From positions 1 to 32,313 of the forward strand of contig JASHPJ010000152.1 of the NCBI GenBank assembly GCA_030038195.1: DNA of 32,313 nucleotides. Reading direction: 5' to 3'. Within the stretch, counting starts at the first letter, position 1, and each line of letters begins with the position of its first letter. Below, piece after piece: positions 1-11,231 of this stretch. Source of the DNA: Acidobacteriaceae bacterium. GTDB taxonomy: Bacteria; Acidobacteriota; Terriglobia; Terriglobales; Acidobacteriaceae. The notes beneath the pieces are model-generated. The model searched no databases. It worked only from the letters and a program-made list of their open reading frames with translations, and was not told the DNA's origin. Both the position numbers and the translations under genes were made by a program.

Positions 1-117
1 ACCGTTGACGAACTGACGGTTATCAACAGCCGTCCGCCCTACGTGCTCCACCCGACCAGGCAGCGTGTCCTTGATCCGTTGCCACTGCGCTTCGTTCAAC
101 TCATAGCGGCTTGCCAT
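1..117 (-). CDS. IS5-family transposase, N-terminal fragment (cut by window edge)
   Basis: Reading the minus strand from the ATG at 117 gives 39 codons that stay open to the window edge. The peptide begins [20 protein letters not shown] and continues with [14 protein letters not shown]. This matches the start of IS5-group (IS427-like) transposases, whose N-terminal DUF4096 domain typically reads M-x-x-R-Y-E-L-x-x-x-Q-W-x-R-I, then G-R-T-x-x-D-N-R-x-F-V-N. The DDE catalytic residues would lie outside the window, so I cannot say whether the full gene is intact. No good ribosome binding site is visible upstream of the ATG. The next gene in the same direction is the MFS transporter, which ends at the probable IS boundary. 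Confidence 0.8.
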   Translation of the reverse strand, partial: MASRYELNEAQWQRIKDTLPGRVEHVGRTAVDNRQFVNG

Positions 118-172
118 ATCCGCAAGTCAAACAAATCAAATCCCAGATGCATAGTCTATATGTGGATACGCC
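1..172 (-). mobile_element. Left part of an IS5-type insertion sequence
   Basis: The transposase start at 117 is followed outward by about 55 non-coding bases, and the outermost read AGGGCGTATCC on the minus strand (about 162-172). A short leader ending in a terminal inverted repeat is the normal structure of an IS end. Immediately outside lies CTAG (173-176), which contains TAG, a fit to the TNA target usually described for the IS427 group. The other inverted repeat and the second target copy are outside the window, so the exact boundary is inferred. Confidence 0.55.
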
Positions 173-1318
173 CTAGCTCACGCTGACCCTGTCTGGCGTC
201 GCTCTTGGGGCGGTGATCAAGGGCAGCATCGTGGTCATGGCCAGCAGCGTCGCCGGACCCACGACGAGCCCGGTGCGCAGGCTTCCGGAGAGCGACGATA
301 CCCAGCCCACCAGCCAAGGAAAAAGAGAACCGCCGAAGCCGCTCACCGCAAGAACAAAGCGCGAATCGGAGCTGTGGCGCGCGCGGTCAAAAAAAGCTGC
401 CAGCGCCACTGGGAAAATGGGAGCGAGCGTGGCACCAAGCAACAGGGTGGCCGCTGCCAGCAGGCCCGGTGAGCGCGAAGCAATCAGCAGCACGGACGCG
501 CCCAGCGCCATGAGCAGCGAGAGCCCAAGCAGGCGGCCGGGGCGCAGCTGCAGCAGGAGCAGCGACGAAAGTCCGCGCGAGATCAAAAAGCCGGTCCAGT
601 AGATTGCGGTGGCCGCAGCCGCCAGCGTCAGGCTGGTAAGGGTCATCCGCAGCACGAGAGTCGAGATCCACGCCCCAAACATGCTTTCCATCCCGACTTC
701 AAGAAAGAAAAAGAGCGAGAAAAGGCCAACCATCCGCAGATTGCGCAGGCCGGCCGTCTCCGGTGTTTCGCGAGCGGTCTCAGGCGAGTCGCGAATGGTG
801 AAGAGGACAGCAACGGTCGCCAGCCCCGCGGCACAACCCAGCACCAGGTAAACGGCGTGCCAGGAAGAAACCGCAAGCAACCGCGCGGCAAGCAGCGGCG
901 CCACGATTGCGCCTGCGCTCCAGGTGAAGTTGAGCATGGTTAGAACGGATGCGCGGTGAGTTGGATAATTGCGCCCGGCAAACAGGCTCACCGCGGTCAT
1001 GGGCGCGCCGATACTGATGCCGAAAAGAAAGATAAAAGGGTAGAGAGCTGTCCGCGGAATCCACGGAAAACAAAAGCAGCCGATGGTCAGGGCAAACAAG
1101 CCGCCGGTCAGGATGCGGGCATAATCGCCCCGGCAAAGGAGCGCTCCTGTAGCCATCCCCGTAAAGATCCAGAAAAACAGCAGGCCCGACTGGCTGTCAG
1201 AGAGATGCAGAGATCGTGCCAGTGCAGGGAGCATCGGGCCGGTGATGACGTCGGCAATGCCGGTCAGCGCAAAGACCGGGTGAAGCACCAGCAACATGGC
1301 GCGGCGCGAAATGGACAA
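173..1318 (-). CDS. MFS transporter (sugar/organic solute type, substrate unknown)
   Basis: This encodes a polytopic inner-membrane permease of the major facilitator superfamily, about 381 residues with roughly twelve hydrophobic stretches. Near the N-terminus it has FALTGIADVITGPMLPALAR, typical of helix 1 in MFS proteins of the fucose-permease-like group. Substrate cannot be deduced. I prefer a TTG start at 1318 (product beginning LSISRRAMLLVLHPVF) because GGGGAG lies about 10 bases upstream. An ATG at 1297 lacks a ribosome site, and a GTG at 1345 is also open. The gene follows katG on the same strand after a gap of about 230 bases. Its stop codon TAG sits exactly at the apparent IS end, so the C-terminus (ending DRVSVS) may have been altered by the insertion. 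Length is close to normal, so any loss is small. Confidence 0.85.
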   Translation of the reverse strand: MSISRRAMLLVLHPVFALTGIADVITGPMLPALARSLHLSDSQSGLLFFWIFTGMATGALLCRGDYARILTGGLFALTIGCFCFPWIPRTALYPFIFLFGISIGAPMTAVSLFAGRNYPTHRASVLTMLNFTWSAGAIVAPLLAARLLAVSSWHAVYLVLGCAAGLATVAVLFTIRDSPETARETPETAGLRNLRMVGLFSLFFFLEVGMESMFGAWISTLVLRMTLTSLTLAAAATAIYWTGFLISRGLSSLLLLQLRPGRLLGLSLLMALGASVLLIASRSPGLLAAATLLLGATLAPIFPVALAAFFDRARHSSDSRFVLAVSGFGGSLFPWLVGWVSSLSGSLRTGLVVGPATLLAMTTMLPLITAPRATPDRVSVS

Positions 1319-1549
1319 CCTTGCACATCTCCCCACAGGACACACTCACTCTGCTTCCGCTCTAAAAAATATACTGTGGAAGTTTGCCGATGAAGCAGAT
1401 GGCTCGGAGGAGTGGTTCCCCGAGGTTTGTTCATCCGTTCTCCCGGCGCGATTGCCGAGCGTTTTGCCACGCCCTGCTTTCCTGGCCGGATACGGATGAA
1501 CAGCCTATTGGAACGTTGCACCAGCCTTGTTCAGGCCCGTCTTCCGGGA

Positions 1550-4236
<2,687 letters not shown>

Positions 4237-4464
4237 TTAAATCTGTCTTGCCGCAGAAGCGTCCTGCATGCGGCGCCGGCGTTCTTCTTCATGCCGAAGC
4301 CGGTTTTTGCGGCGCACCTTCAAGGCAGTAAAGAAGTTGACAAAGCCGCGCTTGTAGCAGGTGCGGCAGCGGATGGGGTAACGGAAGAAGATCAACTGGG
4401 AGATATCAGGCACCCGCAGTCGGGAGACACGAAACGACGTGGATCCGCAAAGTTTGCACTCCAT
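4237..4464 (-). CDS. Small basic protein with two CxxC motifs (probable zinc ribbon)
   Basis: A 75-residue protein starting MECKLCGS. Cys3 and Cys6 form one CxxC, and Cys33 and Cys36 (IRCRTCYKRG) the second. This four-cysteine layout is that of a small zinc ribbon. A hydrophobic patch (ISQLIFFRYP) lies between the pairs. The tail from residue 50 is strongly basic and acidic (RRKNRLRHEEERRRR), suggesting a helix that could bind nucleic acid or membrane. The start is supported by AGGAG eight bases before the ATG. The same frame stays open far upstream, but that extension is the shadow of the OYE and MerR genes. It follows the MerR gene on the same strand after about 160 bases. I do not recognise a named family, and function is unknown. 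Confidence 0.7.
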   Translation of the reverse strand: MECKLCGSTSFRVSRLRVPDISQLIFFRYPIRCRTCYKRGFVNFFTALKVRRKNRLRHEEERRRRMQDASAARQI

Positions 4465-4625
4465 CGGTATACTCCTGGAGCCGGGACGAATCAGAGAACG
4501 AACGGGGAACCCTGGCGCTCCATACTTCGAGCGCCAACCGCAACTATCGCTCAAAATAGCACAACTCCGGCCTGGAGCATGGAAATTTTTCCGGCTGCCC
4601 GGTAGCGTGCGGGTGAATCGCGGGA

Positions 4626-5120
4626 TCAGGAAGGGAACAGCGTACCGGTCGGCGCGGGAATGGCGGTGAGGCGGCTGCGCCGGCGCTGCGGCTGCGGATC
4701 GGAAGAGGCCAGCAGGCTCGCAATCTCGCGCAGCTCCGCGCGCGCCTGGCGCAGAATGGCCGCAGTTTTGTCGCGGCGGCGGCCGGAGTCGCCACTGCGC
4801 AGCGGCAGGCTGGCCTGCGGCTCGCGCGGATTCTGGCCGCGCTGCATCTGCTCGAGCGCCTGGCGCGCGCCCGGCAGCGTATATCCCTGGCCGTGCACCA
4901 GCCGCTTGATCTCCAGCACCAGCTCCACATCGCGGCGCCGGTAGAGCCGCTGGCCGGTTCCGCTCTTGTTGGGCTTCAGTTGCGGAAACTGCGACTCCCA
5001 GAAGCGCAGAACATAGGTTTCCAGGCCGCAGATGCGCGCCACATCGCCAATCTTGAAGTAAAGACGGTCGGGGATGGAGGGTGACTCGAGGGCGGGTTTC
5101 CGCGAGGGTTGTGTAGCCAT
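4626..5120 (-). CDS. MerR-family transcriptional regulator
   Basis: A 164-residue DNA-binding protein. A winged helix-turn-helix of MerR type spans about residues 20-90: YFKIGDVARICGLETYVLRF, then WESQFPQLKP, then GQRLYRRRDVELVLEIKRLV. The pattern 'RFWESQFPQLKP...GQRLYRRRDV' is typical of the stand-alone MerR group common in Acidobacteriota and Deltaproteobacteria. The C-terminal half is low-complexity, rich in Arg, Ala and Gln. It has no cysteine cluster or recognisable effector domain, so it is not a metal sensor of the classical type. I favour the ATG at 5120 (MATQPSRKP, preceded by GGAG) over a GTG at 5180. The target is unknown; the neighbours are OYE upstream and the four-cysteine protein downstream. 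Confidence 0.88.
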   Translation of the reverse strand: MATQPSRKPALESPSIPDRLYFKIGDVARICGLETYVLRFWESQFPQLKPNKSGTGQRLYRRRDVELVLEIKRLVHGQGYTLPGARQALEQMQRGQNPREPQASLPLRSGDSGRRRDKTAAILRQARAELREIASLLASSDPQPQRRRSRLTAIPAPTGTLFPS

Positions 5121-5269
5121 AGACTCCGGCGAGCCGGCGGCGTGCCTGGCTCTGTTGAGAGTATAGGTCACAAATTGCACTGGATGTGAAGCAAATTACG
5201 CCCCCGGACTCATTCCAGTGAAGGCGCCGGCCATCGCCCAGGCACGCGCGGCCGGCCTGCTGGAGAAGG

Positions 5270-6376
5270 TCAGGAACGCGCGAACTCGGCGCGCGCCGGC
5301 GCGTGAGACGGCGCGGCGCGCAGATATTGCTTGGGCCAGCTTGCGGTTTTACCCAGCGCGATGGCCGCATGCAGCGGCCAGTAGGGATCGCGCAGCATCT
5401 CGCGGGCCAGCAGCACGATATCCGCTTCGCCTTTTTCCACAATTGCGCTGGCCTGCGCCGGAGTTGTAATGAGCCCCACCGCCGCGGTGGCAATACCGGA
5501 CTCGCGGCGGATGCGCGCGGCAAACGGCACCTGGAATCCAGGCCTTGCCGGAACGGCCGCATAGGGAACCAGTCCGCCCGACGAGACGTCGACAAGATCC
5601 ACGCCGTGCTCGCGCAGAGGTCGCGCCAGGGCAACGGCCTCATCCGCATTCCATCCGCCCTCGGCCCAGTCCGTGGCAGAGATGCGCACGAACACCGGCA
5701 GATGCGCAGGCCACGCGCCGCGGACTGCATCCACCACCGCAAGCGCCAAACGGCTGCGATTCTCCAGGCTGCCGCCGTACTCGTCCGTGCGGTGGTTGGC
5801 CAGCGGCGACAGGAACTCGTGGACCAGGTAGCCGTGGGCTGCATGAATCTCCACGAAATCGAAGCCGGCCCGCGCAGCTCTGCACGCTGCCTGGCGAAAG
5901 GCCTCCACAATGGCGTCGATGCCCGCCTTGTCGAGCGCGGCGGGCACGGCATAATGCGGAGAAAAGGCGATCGCGCTCGGCCCCACCGGCTGCCATCCGC
6001 CCTCTTCGGGCAGCAACAGCCGCTCCTTGATAAATGGCGTTGACATGCTCGCCTTGCGGCCGGCATGAGCAAGCTGGATTCCCACCCGCGCGCCCTGCGT
6101 ATGGACGAACCTGGCAATCCGCTCGAGTCCGGGAATGTGCTCGTCTTTCCATATGCCCAGGTCGCCGGGCGAGATACGGCCTTCCGGCAGCACGGCCGAG
6201 GCTTCAAGCGTTACCAGGCCCGCGCCACCCTGCGCGCGGCCGCCTAGGTGGACGAGATGCCAGTCATTGGCAAATCCGTCTTCTGAGGAGTACTGGCACA
6301 TGGGCGAGACGCCGATGCGGTTCGGAAACTCAAGCGAACGGAGACGAAGCGGTGAAAAAAGAGAATGGCTCATCAC
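5270..6376 (-). CDS. NADH:flavin oxidoreductase, Old Yellow Enzyme (YqjM/NamA type)
   Basis: FMN-dependent ene-reductase of 368 residues that reduces activated C=C bonds of enones and other electrophiles using NAD(P)H. The class II (YqjM-like) active-site cysteine is in GVSPMCQYSSEDG, Cys27, or Cys26 if the second Met is used as in YqjM. The substrate-binding histidine pair His178/His181 and Tyr183 are in EIHAAHGYLVHEFLSPLANH, followed by the family signature TDEYGGSLENR. FMN-binding QLAHAGRK occurs at about residue 101. All expected residues are present and length is normal. It lies 69 bases downstream of the second DUF3857 gene on the same strand. A role in detoxifying reactive electrophiles is an inference from the family. 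Confidence 0.93.
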   Translation of the reverse strand: MMSHSLFSPLRLRSLEFPNRIGVSPMCQYSSEDGFANDWHLVHLGGRAQGGAGLVTLEASAVLPEGRISPGDLGIWKDEHIPGLERIARFVHTQGARVGIQLAHAGRKASMSTPFIKERLLLPEEGGWQPVGPSAIAFSPHYAVPAALDKAGIDAIVEAFRQAACRAARAGFDFVEIHAAHGYLVHEFLSPLANHRTDEYGGSLENRSRLALAVVDAVRGAWPAHLPVFVRISATDWAEGGWNADEAVALARPLREHGVDLVDVSSGGLVPYAAVPARPGFQVPFAARIRRESGIATAAVGLITTPAQASAIVEKGEADIVLLAREMLRDPYWPLHAAIALGKTASWPKQYLRAAPSHAPARAEFARS

Positions 6377-6445
6377 TCACATGGATGATTCTGGCGGCCA
6401 TCGGATGCAGCCCGGCCGAGCCCGAAATGCCAGAATCCACTGCAG

Positions 6446-8440
6446 CTACTGCTTTTTGAGCACGACAGCACCTTTTTCATCCAAGAGAATCGCACCTTCG
6501 AGTTTTCTAAAGTCGTCAGCCTCCTTGGCCGGAATCTCCACCTGCCGCACGACGTATTCGCGCTGGTAATGCAGCACGTTGCCTTTGGCCGAGATCGAGG
6601 AGTGGTAGCTGGCGAAGTCCATGTCCACATTGATCGGGTCGGGCGTCTCGTCCACAACGTAGCCGGGTGGCAGGGTAATGTCGAAGCTGTCGCGCCAGCG
6701 GCCGGTGGCTTCCAGGTCGATGGGCAGCGTTCGCAGCGTGTCGTCAAAGGGAATCGAGTCTTCTCCCACCACGCGCGGACGCACCAGCAGCAGCGGACCG
6801 GCCACGTGCGCGTATTGCGGCACGGTCACGGTGTAGTGGAACGCCATCGGCCTATCCAGCGAAGGCGGCTGCACGTACTGGAAGGAATCGAGCGTGACAC
6901 CGGGCAGGTCGCGGCCCACGTACTTCTCCCAGAATGCGCTCCGCTCCTTCGCGTCGGTGTACTTGAGGAACATCCGGAAGTCGGCGCCCTCCGGTCCCGA
7001 GTGCGAGGTATCGACTGTCCCGGTCAGGGCGCCGTCGGGCGAGAGCGTAAAGCTGCCCTTGCGGTCAGTGCCGTTTGCGTCCGGCGCAAGCACGGGCAGC
7101 GCGATCAACTGGCTGTCCGCGCCGGCGGAGAGAATTCCGTAGCTGCCCTGCAGGTACGAAGGCAGGTTGCCCGCCGGCGTCCGCTCATTGGTGGGGTCGA
7201 AGATCAGGTAGCGCTTGCCGTCTTTCGCGGTTACCGCGGCCTCAAGGCGCGGATCTTTCGCGTCGGCGGGAATCTCGATGGCCGCAATCATGTGATCGCC
7301 GTAGAGCGAAGGCGCATTGGGATCGATCACCCCGCGGCGGTCGTCCACCGGCACGTAATAGGCTTGAATGCCAACCGCCCCGAGCATGGCAATCAGCAGC
7401 GTGGCCTTGTCCTTGCAGTCGCCGTAGCGGTTGCGGAAGATGTCGCCCGCGTTATGCGACTGCAGGCCGCCGATGCCGCGCTCCACCACGAAGTACCGGA
7501 TGTTGTTCTGGATGTACTCGGTGATGTTCTTGACCTTGGTGTAGAAGTCCGGGGCCCCGGCCACAAGCTGCTGGGCCTGTGTCGCAATCTCCGGTGTAGG
7601 ATCGGGCCGGTGTTCTTCAAGATGCGTATACCACATGCCCCAGGCCCGCCACTCGTTGTCTTTTCCCTGCACGGCGGCGTCACCCCAGGTAACGGACATG
7701 CGCGCCGACAGGGCATCCCAGTCCAGGCTCGCCCTCACGTCGCGGAGATCGAGCTTTTGCATGTCCTTGATCTCCCAGCGCCAGTGATTGGGAGCCACCT
7801 CGACGGGCTTGACCGGGTCATACCGGTGCCAGGACTCGGAGTGGGCGCGGCCCGGCGGCAGATCGACTTCGAGCGCCTCGAAGACGACCGGAATCCCGTT
7901 CTGAATCTGCCAGACCTTTTCCTGCATGTAGGGTGCGAGCAGCTCTTCCGATTCGCAGATCACGGTTGCGCCCACGTCGGCAGCGGGAGGATGAACAATA
8001 CGCACCTTTTCTGAAACAAGCTCGACCGGAACGCCCGTTTCTCCGCCCTTGTCTACAAAGTCCGTGTCTTTGGCGGGGAACTGCCTGCCGTCTGCGGTGA
8101 TCGTCCACTCCTGGAAGTAGTTGATCTGCTCATCCACGTCGTAGCTGACCGCGCAGCCGGTTGCCCGGCCCTGCGGCTGCAGAATGCGAATGGCTTCCCG
8201 CTCGCGCTCGGTGGCGCGTCCCTGGCCGTCGACGGTTTCCACGTATTCGTCCGACAGGATCACCGCTCCCGAATCTTTGGCGTAGTCGGGAGTTGGCGTC
8301 TTGGCGGCCTCAAGGCCCCAATCCGGCACGGGCGCCGATTTGTCTCTCCAGCCGGCGGCTGCCGGCCTGCAGGCGCACACGAGCAGGATGACTGCCAGAA
8401 GACACGCGGCATGCGGCTTGAGCAGAAACGGGATCGGCAT
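6446..8440 (-). CDS. DUF3857/transglutaminase-like protein with intact catalytic triad
   Basis: A 664-residue exported protein. The N-terminus is a signal sequence with a hydrophobic core (CLLAVILLVCACRPAAAG) that contains a Cys, so a lipoprotein form is possible. A DUF3857 domain spans about residues 60-240 and a transglutaminase-like core about 290-420. The triad is visible as Cys342 (RYGDCKDKATLLIAML), His383 (YGDHMIAAIEIP) and Asp415 (YLIFDPTNE). The C-terminal third is beta-rich. Such proteins are periplasmic and frequent in Acidobacteriota and Bacteroidota. Substrate is not established; an amide hydrolase or crosslinking activity follows from the fold. The upstream paralogue ends two bases before this start, so the pair is almost certainly co-transcribed and perhaps translationally coupled. 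Confidence 0.88.
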   Translation of the reverse strand: MPIPFLLKPHAACLLAVILLVCACRPAAAGWRDKSAPVPDWGLEAAKTPTPDYAKDSGAVILSDEYVETVDGQGRATEREREAIRILQPQGRATGCAVSYDVDEQINYFQEWTITADGRQFPAKDTDFVDKGGETGVPVELVSEKVRIVHPPAADVGATVICESEELLAPYMQEKVWQIQNGIPVVFEALEVDLPPGRAHSESWHRYDPVKPVEVAPNHWRWEIKDMQKLDLRDVRASLDWDALSARMSVTWGDAAVQGKDNEWRAWGMWYTHLEEHRPDPTPEIATQAQQLVAGAPDFYTKVKNITEYIQNNIRYFVVERGIGGLQSHNAGDIFRNRYGDCKDKATLLIAMLGAVGIQAYYVPVDDRRGVIDPNAPSLYGDHMIAAIEIPADAKDPRLEAAVTAKDGKRYLIFDPTNERTPAGNLPSYLQGSYGILSAGADSQLIALPVLAPDANGTDRKGSFTLSPDGALTGTVDTSHSGPEGADFRMFLKYTDAKERSAFWEKYVGRDLPGVTLDSFQYVQPPSLDRPMAFHYTVTVPQYAHVAGPLLLVRPRVVGEDSIPFDDTLRTLPIDLEATGRWRDSFDITLPPGYVVDETPDPINVDMDFASYHSSISAKGNVLHYQREYVVRQVEIPAKEADDFRKLEGAILLDEKGAVVLKKQ

Positions 8441-8442
8441 GG

Positions 8443-10446
8443 TCAGTTGCCCTTGGCGACCATGGCGTTGGTCAGCACCAGCTCTTCCTGGTCGGCGGCG
8501 GCTACCTTCTGGTAAAAGCCGCGCAGATCCTGGTACTCGTCGGGCTTGGCAAGGGCGAAGCCGCGAGCCACCGAGTGAGCGATTGTCAGTTTGCCGGCAT
8601 CAGACTGGCTCTTGACAATGAAGACAGCGTGGCCGGCCCATGAAACCTTGGTGTCCTGCGGAGCGCCTTCTACGGTCATGCCTGCCGGCAAATGGTAGAC
8701 CACGATGTCGGTCACTTGGTCGCCGTAGTGCATGTCCACCTGTTCGAGGCGCTTTTCCTGCTTCACGAACGGAACGTGGCCGCGGGTCTCGAAGAAAAAG
8801 CCGGGCAGCAGCAGCCGTTTTGCGGTAGCCGTGCCCAGAGAGCCCGTCACTTTACATATCGCGATCAGGTTGGAGTCAGGCTGGTCGATGGCCAGGAAGT
8901 GGTCTACGTGCGCCTCCACGCCATCCGGCACAATCTCCTCGAGTGTGCGGTCAAACCGCTTCTTCACTTCCGCAATGTCGTTTTCGAGCGCCTCCTGCCG
9001 CCAGCGCAGGGCCTCCTGGCCGTTCATCACCAGGGTGATGGACCCGGTTACGCCGCCGTGCTCATCCAGAACAAGGTCGGCGTTGCGCGTGATCGTGTTC
9101 TGGTTGTAAGACTCAGGCGGAGTCGACATCAGGCTCAGGCCCTGCGCGCTCTCGCGAATGCCCCGCGCCTCCGCGTGCCGCCAGTTGAGCCGGCCGAAGG
9201 GACACATCTTTTCGCCGGGGTCGAGAACAACCTCTTTGCCGCCGAGAGTAGCCACCACCAGCGTAATGTCCAACTGGTCGAAGTCCATGTAGCTCGGATC
9301 GAAGATGCCCTCCGACCGGTCCACGATCTTCATCGGATACGCCTGGATTCCGGCGGCGCGCAGCATCGACAGGTAAAGCAGCGCAATATCGTCGCTCGAT
9401 CCGCTCTTCTGGTTCCAGGTATCCTCGGCACGCTTGGCCTCTTTGATCTTGAGCTCCTTCATCTCCGATTCGCTCTTCACGCGCGAGTAATCGGTGTTGT
9501 CCAGCGCTTCTACCGCGGCATAGAGCTTTCTGGCCTTGTCCACGTCGCTGTCAGAGGGCGCCACGATGCCGTCCACGGCCGTGTGGATGGTCTTGGTGGG
9601 CTCGGCGAAGTGATCCACGTCCTTCGACCAGAACTTGGCCTCGTTGATCCAGAAATCGGTGGGGGTGCTGGCCGCCTTGTAATAAAACTGCACGCGGTAA
9701 AGATAGCTCTGGATGGGCGGCATCCACTCTTCGCCGGGGATGGCCGGAACGTCGGATACGTCCACCGTGTAATGGCCGCCGATGTCGGTCTTGATGTCCG
9801 CGCCCGGCGGCAGGTTCTTCCACCAGATGAGGCTGTTCACCGCCCTGCCGCGCGCATCGGTAAGAAACATGCTCGTGGAGTTGTCAGCGCCGCCGGGCAT
9901 GAATGCCTTGAAAGGCGTGAACTGGTAGTGCGCCTTGTGCACGAAGTACGACCTCTGGATATCCCAGGTAGGGGAAGAGAAGTGGTGGTCGTCGTAGCGG
10001 ATGTTGTAGCTGTACTCCAGCACGCTGCCCACTTCTACGCTGGGCAGGGTGAACACCTTGCGGCCTACCTGGATGTCGCCCTTCTTTTCGCTCAGCAGGT
10101 CTTCCGGCTTGCCTTCGAGCGGAACGATGGTGCCGTCGGAATGAATGGTGCGGCCCTTGATGTCAGTCACTTTCCAATCGCCGCGCAGGTAGGGCAGCTC
10201 CACCGTCGCCAGCTCCTTGCCCTTTTCCGTGAGCACCTTGATGCGCTCATAGTAGCTCTGGTAGTGCATGGGATCGTTGTCGATCTCCTCGATATCGAGG
10301 TAGACCGCTGCCGCTCCCGGAGCCTTGGGATCGGAGGTCATTTTGAGCTCGTCTTCGTTGGGGGCCTGGAATTGAGCGCGAGCTAGGATCGGTGTAAGAA
10401 CGAGAATAGACAAAACCGCGCACTGCAGAAGACCACGGGGCCGCAT
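8443..10446 (-). CDS. DUF3857/transglutaminase-like protein, predicted catalytically inactive
   Basis: A 667-residue paralogue of the downstream neighbour. It has a signal peptide (hydrophobic core LLQCAVLSILVLTPILARA), a DUF3857 domain about residues 45-245, and a transglutaminase-like core about 300-415. The nucleophile motif GDCKDKA of the neighbour is here GSSDDIA, with Ser351 in place of Cys. The region that should hold His reads DFDQLDITLVVA, with no His. Asp409 (VVLDPG) is kept. No frameshift is seen, and the gene is full length with good composition, so this looks like a retained pseudoenzyme rather than a decaying gene. It lies 78 bases downstream of maf and two bases upstream of its paralogue. 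A scaffold, binding or regulatory role for the active partner is inference. Confidence 0.85.
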   Translation of the reverse strand: MRPRGLLQCAVLSILVLTPILARAQFQAPNEDELKMTSDPKAPGAAAVYLDIEEIDNDPMHYQSYYERIKVLTEKGKELATVELPYLRGDWKVTDIKGRTIHSDGTIVPLEGKPEDLLSEKKGDIQVGRKVFTLPSVEVGSVLEYSYNIRYDDHHFSSPTWDIQRSYFVHKAHYQFTPFKAFMPGGADNSTSMFLTDARGRAVNSLIWWKNLPPGADIKTDIGGHYTVDVSDVPAIPGEEWMPPIQSYLYRVQFYYKAASTPTDFWINEAKFWSKDVDHFAEPTKTIHTAVDGIVAPSDSDVDKARKLYAAVEALDNTDYSRVKSESEMKELKIKEAKRAEDTWNQKSGSSDDIALLYLSMLRAAGIQAYPMKIVDRSEGIFDPSYMDFDQLDITLVVATLGGKEVVLDPGEKMCPFGRLNWRHAEARGIRESAQGLSLMSTPPESYNQNTITRNADLVLDEHGGVTGSITLVMNGQEALRWRQEALENDIAEVKKRFDRTLEEIVPDGVEAHVDHFLAIDQPDSNLIAICKVTGSLGTATAKRLLLPGFFFETRGHVPFVKQEKRLEQVDMHYGDQVTDIVVYHLPAGMTVEGAPQDTKVSWAGHAVFIVKSQSDAGKLTIAHSVARGFALAKPDEYQDLRGFYQKVAAADQEELVLTNAMVAKGN

Positions 10447-10524
10447 GAATAGAATCCTTTGGGAGGAACAGCCACAGTCTAATGCGAAAGCCGGTAAAAC
10501 CAGGAATAAATTTTTGTTTGGCGA

Positions 10525-11121
10525 TTACGGATGGGGGATCAATGTAATCCCAGGACACTCCTCCAGCAGTGCGCCGACCAGCGCCAGCGGCAGCCCCACG
10601 ACGTTGAAGTAGCAGCCTTCGATGCGCGGAATCCAGCGCGCTGCGCGGCCCTGGATGGCGTAACCGCCGGCCTTGTCCATGGGCTCGCCGGTAGCGATGT
10701 ACGCCTCGATCTCAGCGTCGGAAAGAGTGAGAAAGCGAACCGCGGTCGCCTCGGCGGCCACTGCGGTTCGCTGCGCGGTAACCAGCGCCACTCCGGTAAT
10801 TACGCGGTGGCTGCGGCCGGAGAGCAGGCGCAGCATGCGCGCCGCGTCGGCGGCATTCTCCGGCTTGCCGAGAATCTGGCCGTCCACCGTGACAGTGGTG
10901 TCGGCGCCCAGAACCGCGAGTCCGCCGCCAGCCGCGCGGCCGGCGGAGCGCTGCGCGAAGACCGCCTGCGCCTTTGCGCGGGCCAGCCGTGTGACGTAGG
11001 CCACCGGCTCCTCGCCGGGCTGCGGATCTTCAGGAATGTGCGCGGGATGCACCTCGAAGACAAAGCCGGCCTGGGCCAGCAGTTCGCGCCGGCGCGGCGA
11101 GGCGGAGGCCAGGATCAGCAT
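10525..11121 (-). CDS. maf: Maf-family nucleoside triphosphate pyrophosphatase
   Basis: A 198-residue cytosolic house-cleaning enzyme that hydrolyses non-canonical or excess nucleotides to monophosphates. The family start motif is present as LASASPRRRELL (residues 4-15). Further Maf signatures are GADTTVTVDG with the catalytic Asp, GKPENAADAARML, GRSHRVITGVAL and DKAGGYAIQG. The last resembles the dTTP/UTP-type subgroup (YhdE) rather than the m7GTP-type, so that specificity is a reasonable guess. Length is normal for the family. It heads the minus-strand run maf to DUF3857 to DUF3857 to OYE and is divergent from the seven-helix membrane protein. About 110 bases between the two start codons must hold both promoters. 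Confidence 0.92.
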   Translation of the reverse strand: MLILASASPRRRELLAQAGFVFEVHPAHIPEDPQPGEEPVAYVTRLARAKAQAVFAQRSAGRAAGGGLAVLGADTTVTVDGQILGKPENAADAARMLRLLSGRSHRVITGVALVTAQRTAVAAEATAVRFLTLSDAEIEAYIATGEPMDKAGGYAIQGRAARWIPRIEGCYFNVVGLPLALVGALLEECPGITLIPHP

Positions 11122-11231
11122 AAGGGAACCTGCATATTGGCATTATGGCAGCGGCGGCGAGCTCGCCATTTAGACTGAAAGAGACACCGGCGCGGCATCC
11201 TGTCAAAAAAATGAGCCGGGGCAAGGTTCGA

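Noticed and set aside
4237..6207. A 656-codon open frame on the minus strand
   Set aside because: Most of it is the shadow of the OYE and MerR genes in another frame, with Arg/Ser/Pro-rich nonsense. Only its last 75 codons (4237-4464) form a credible gene with a ribosome site.
8692..10386. A 564-codon plus-strand frame
   Set aside because: Antisense to the DUF3857/transglutaminase gene, with no recognisable domain. The same reasoning applies to 6569-8014 and 2432-3820.
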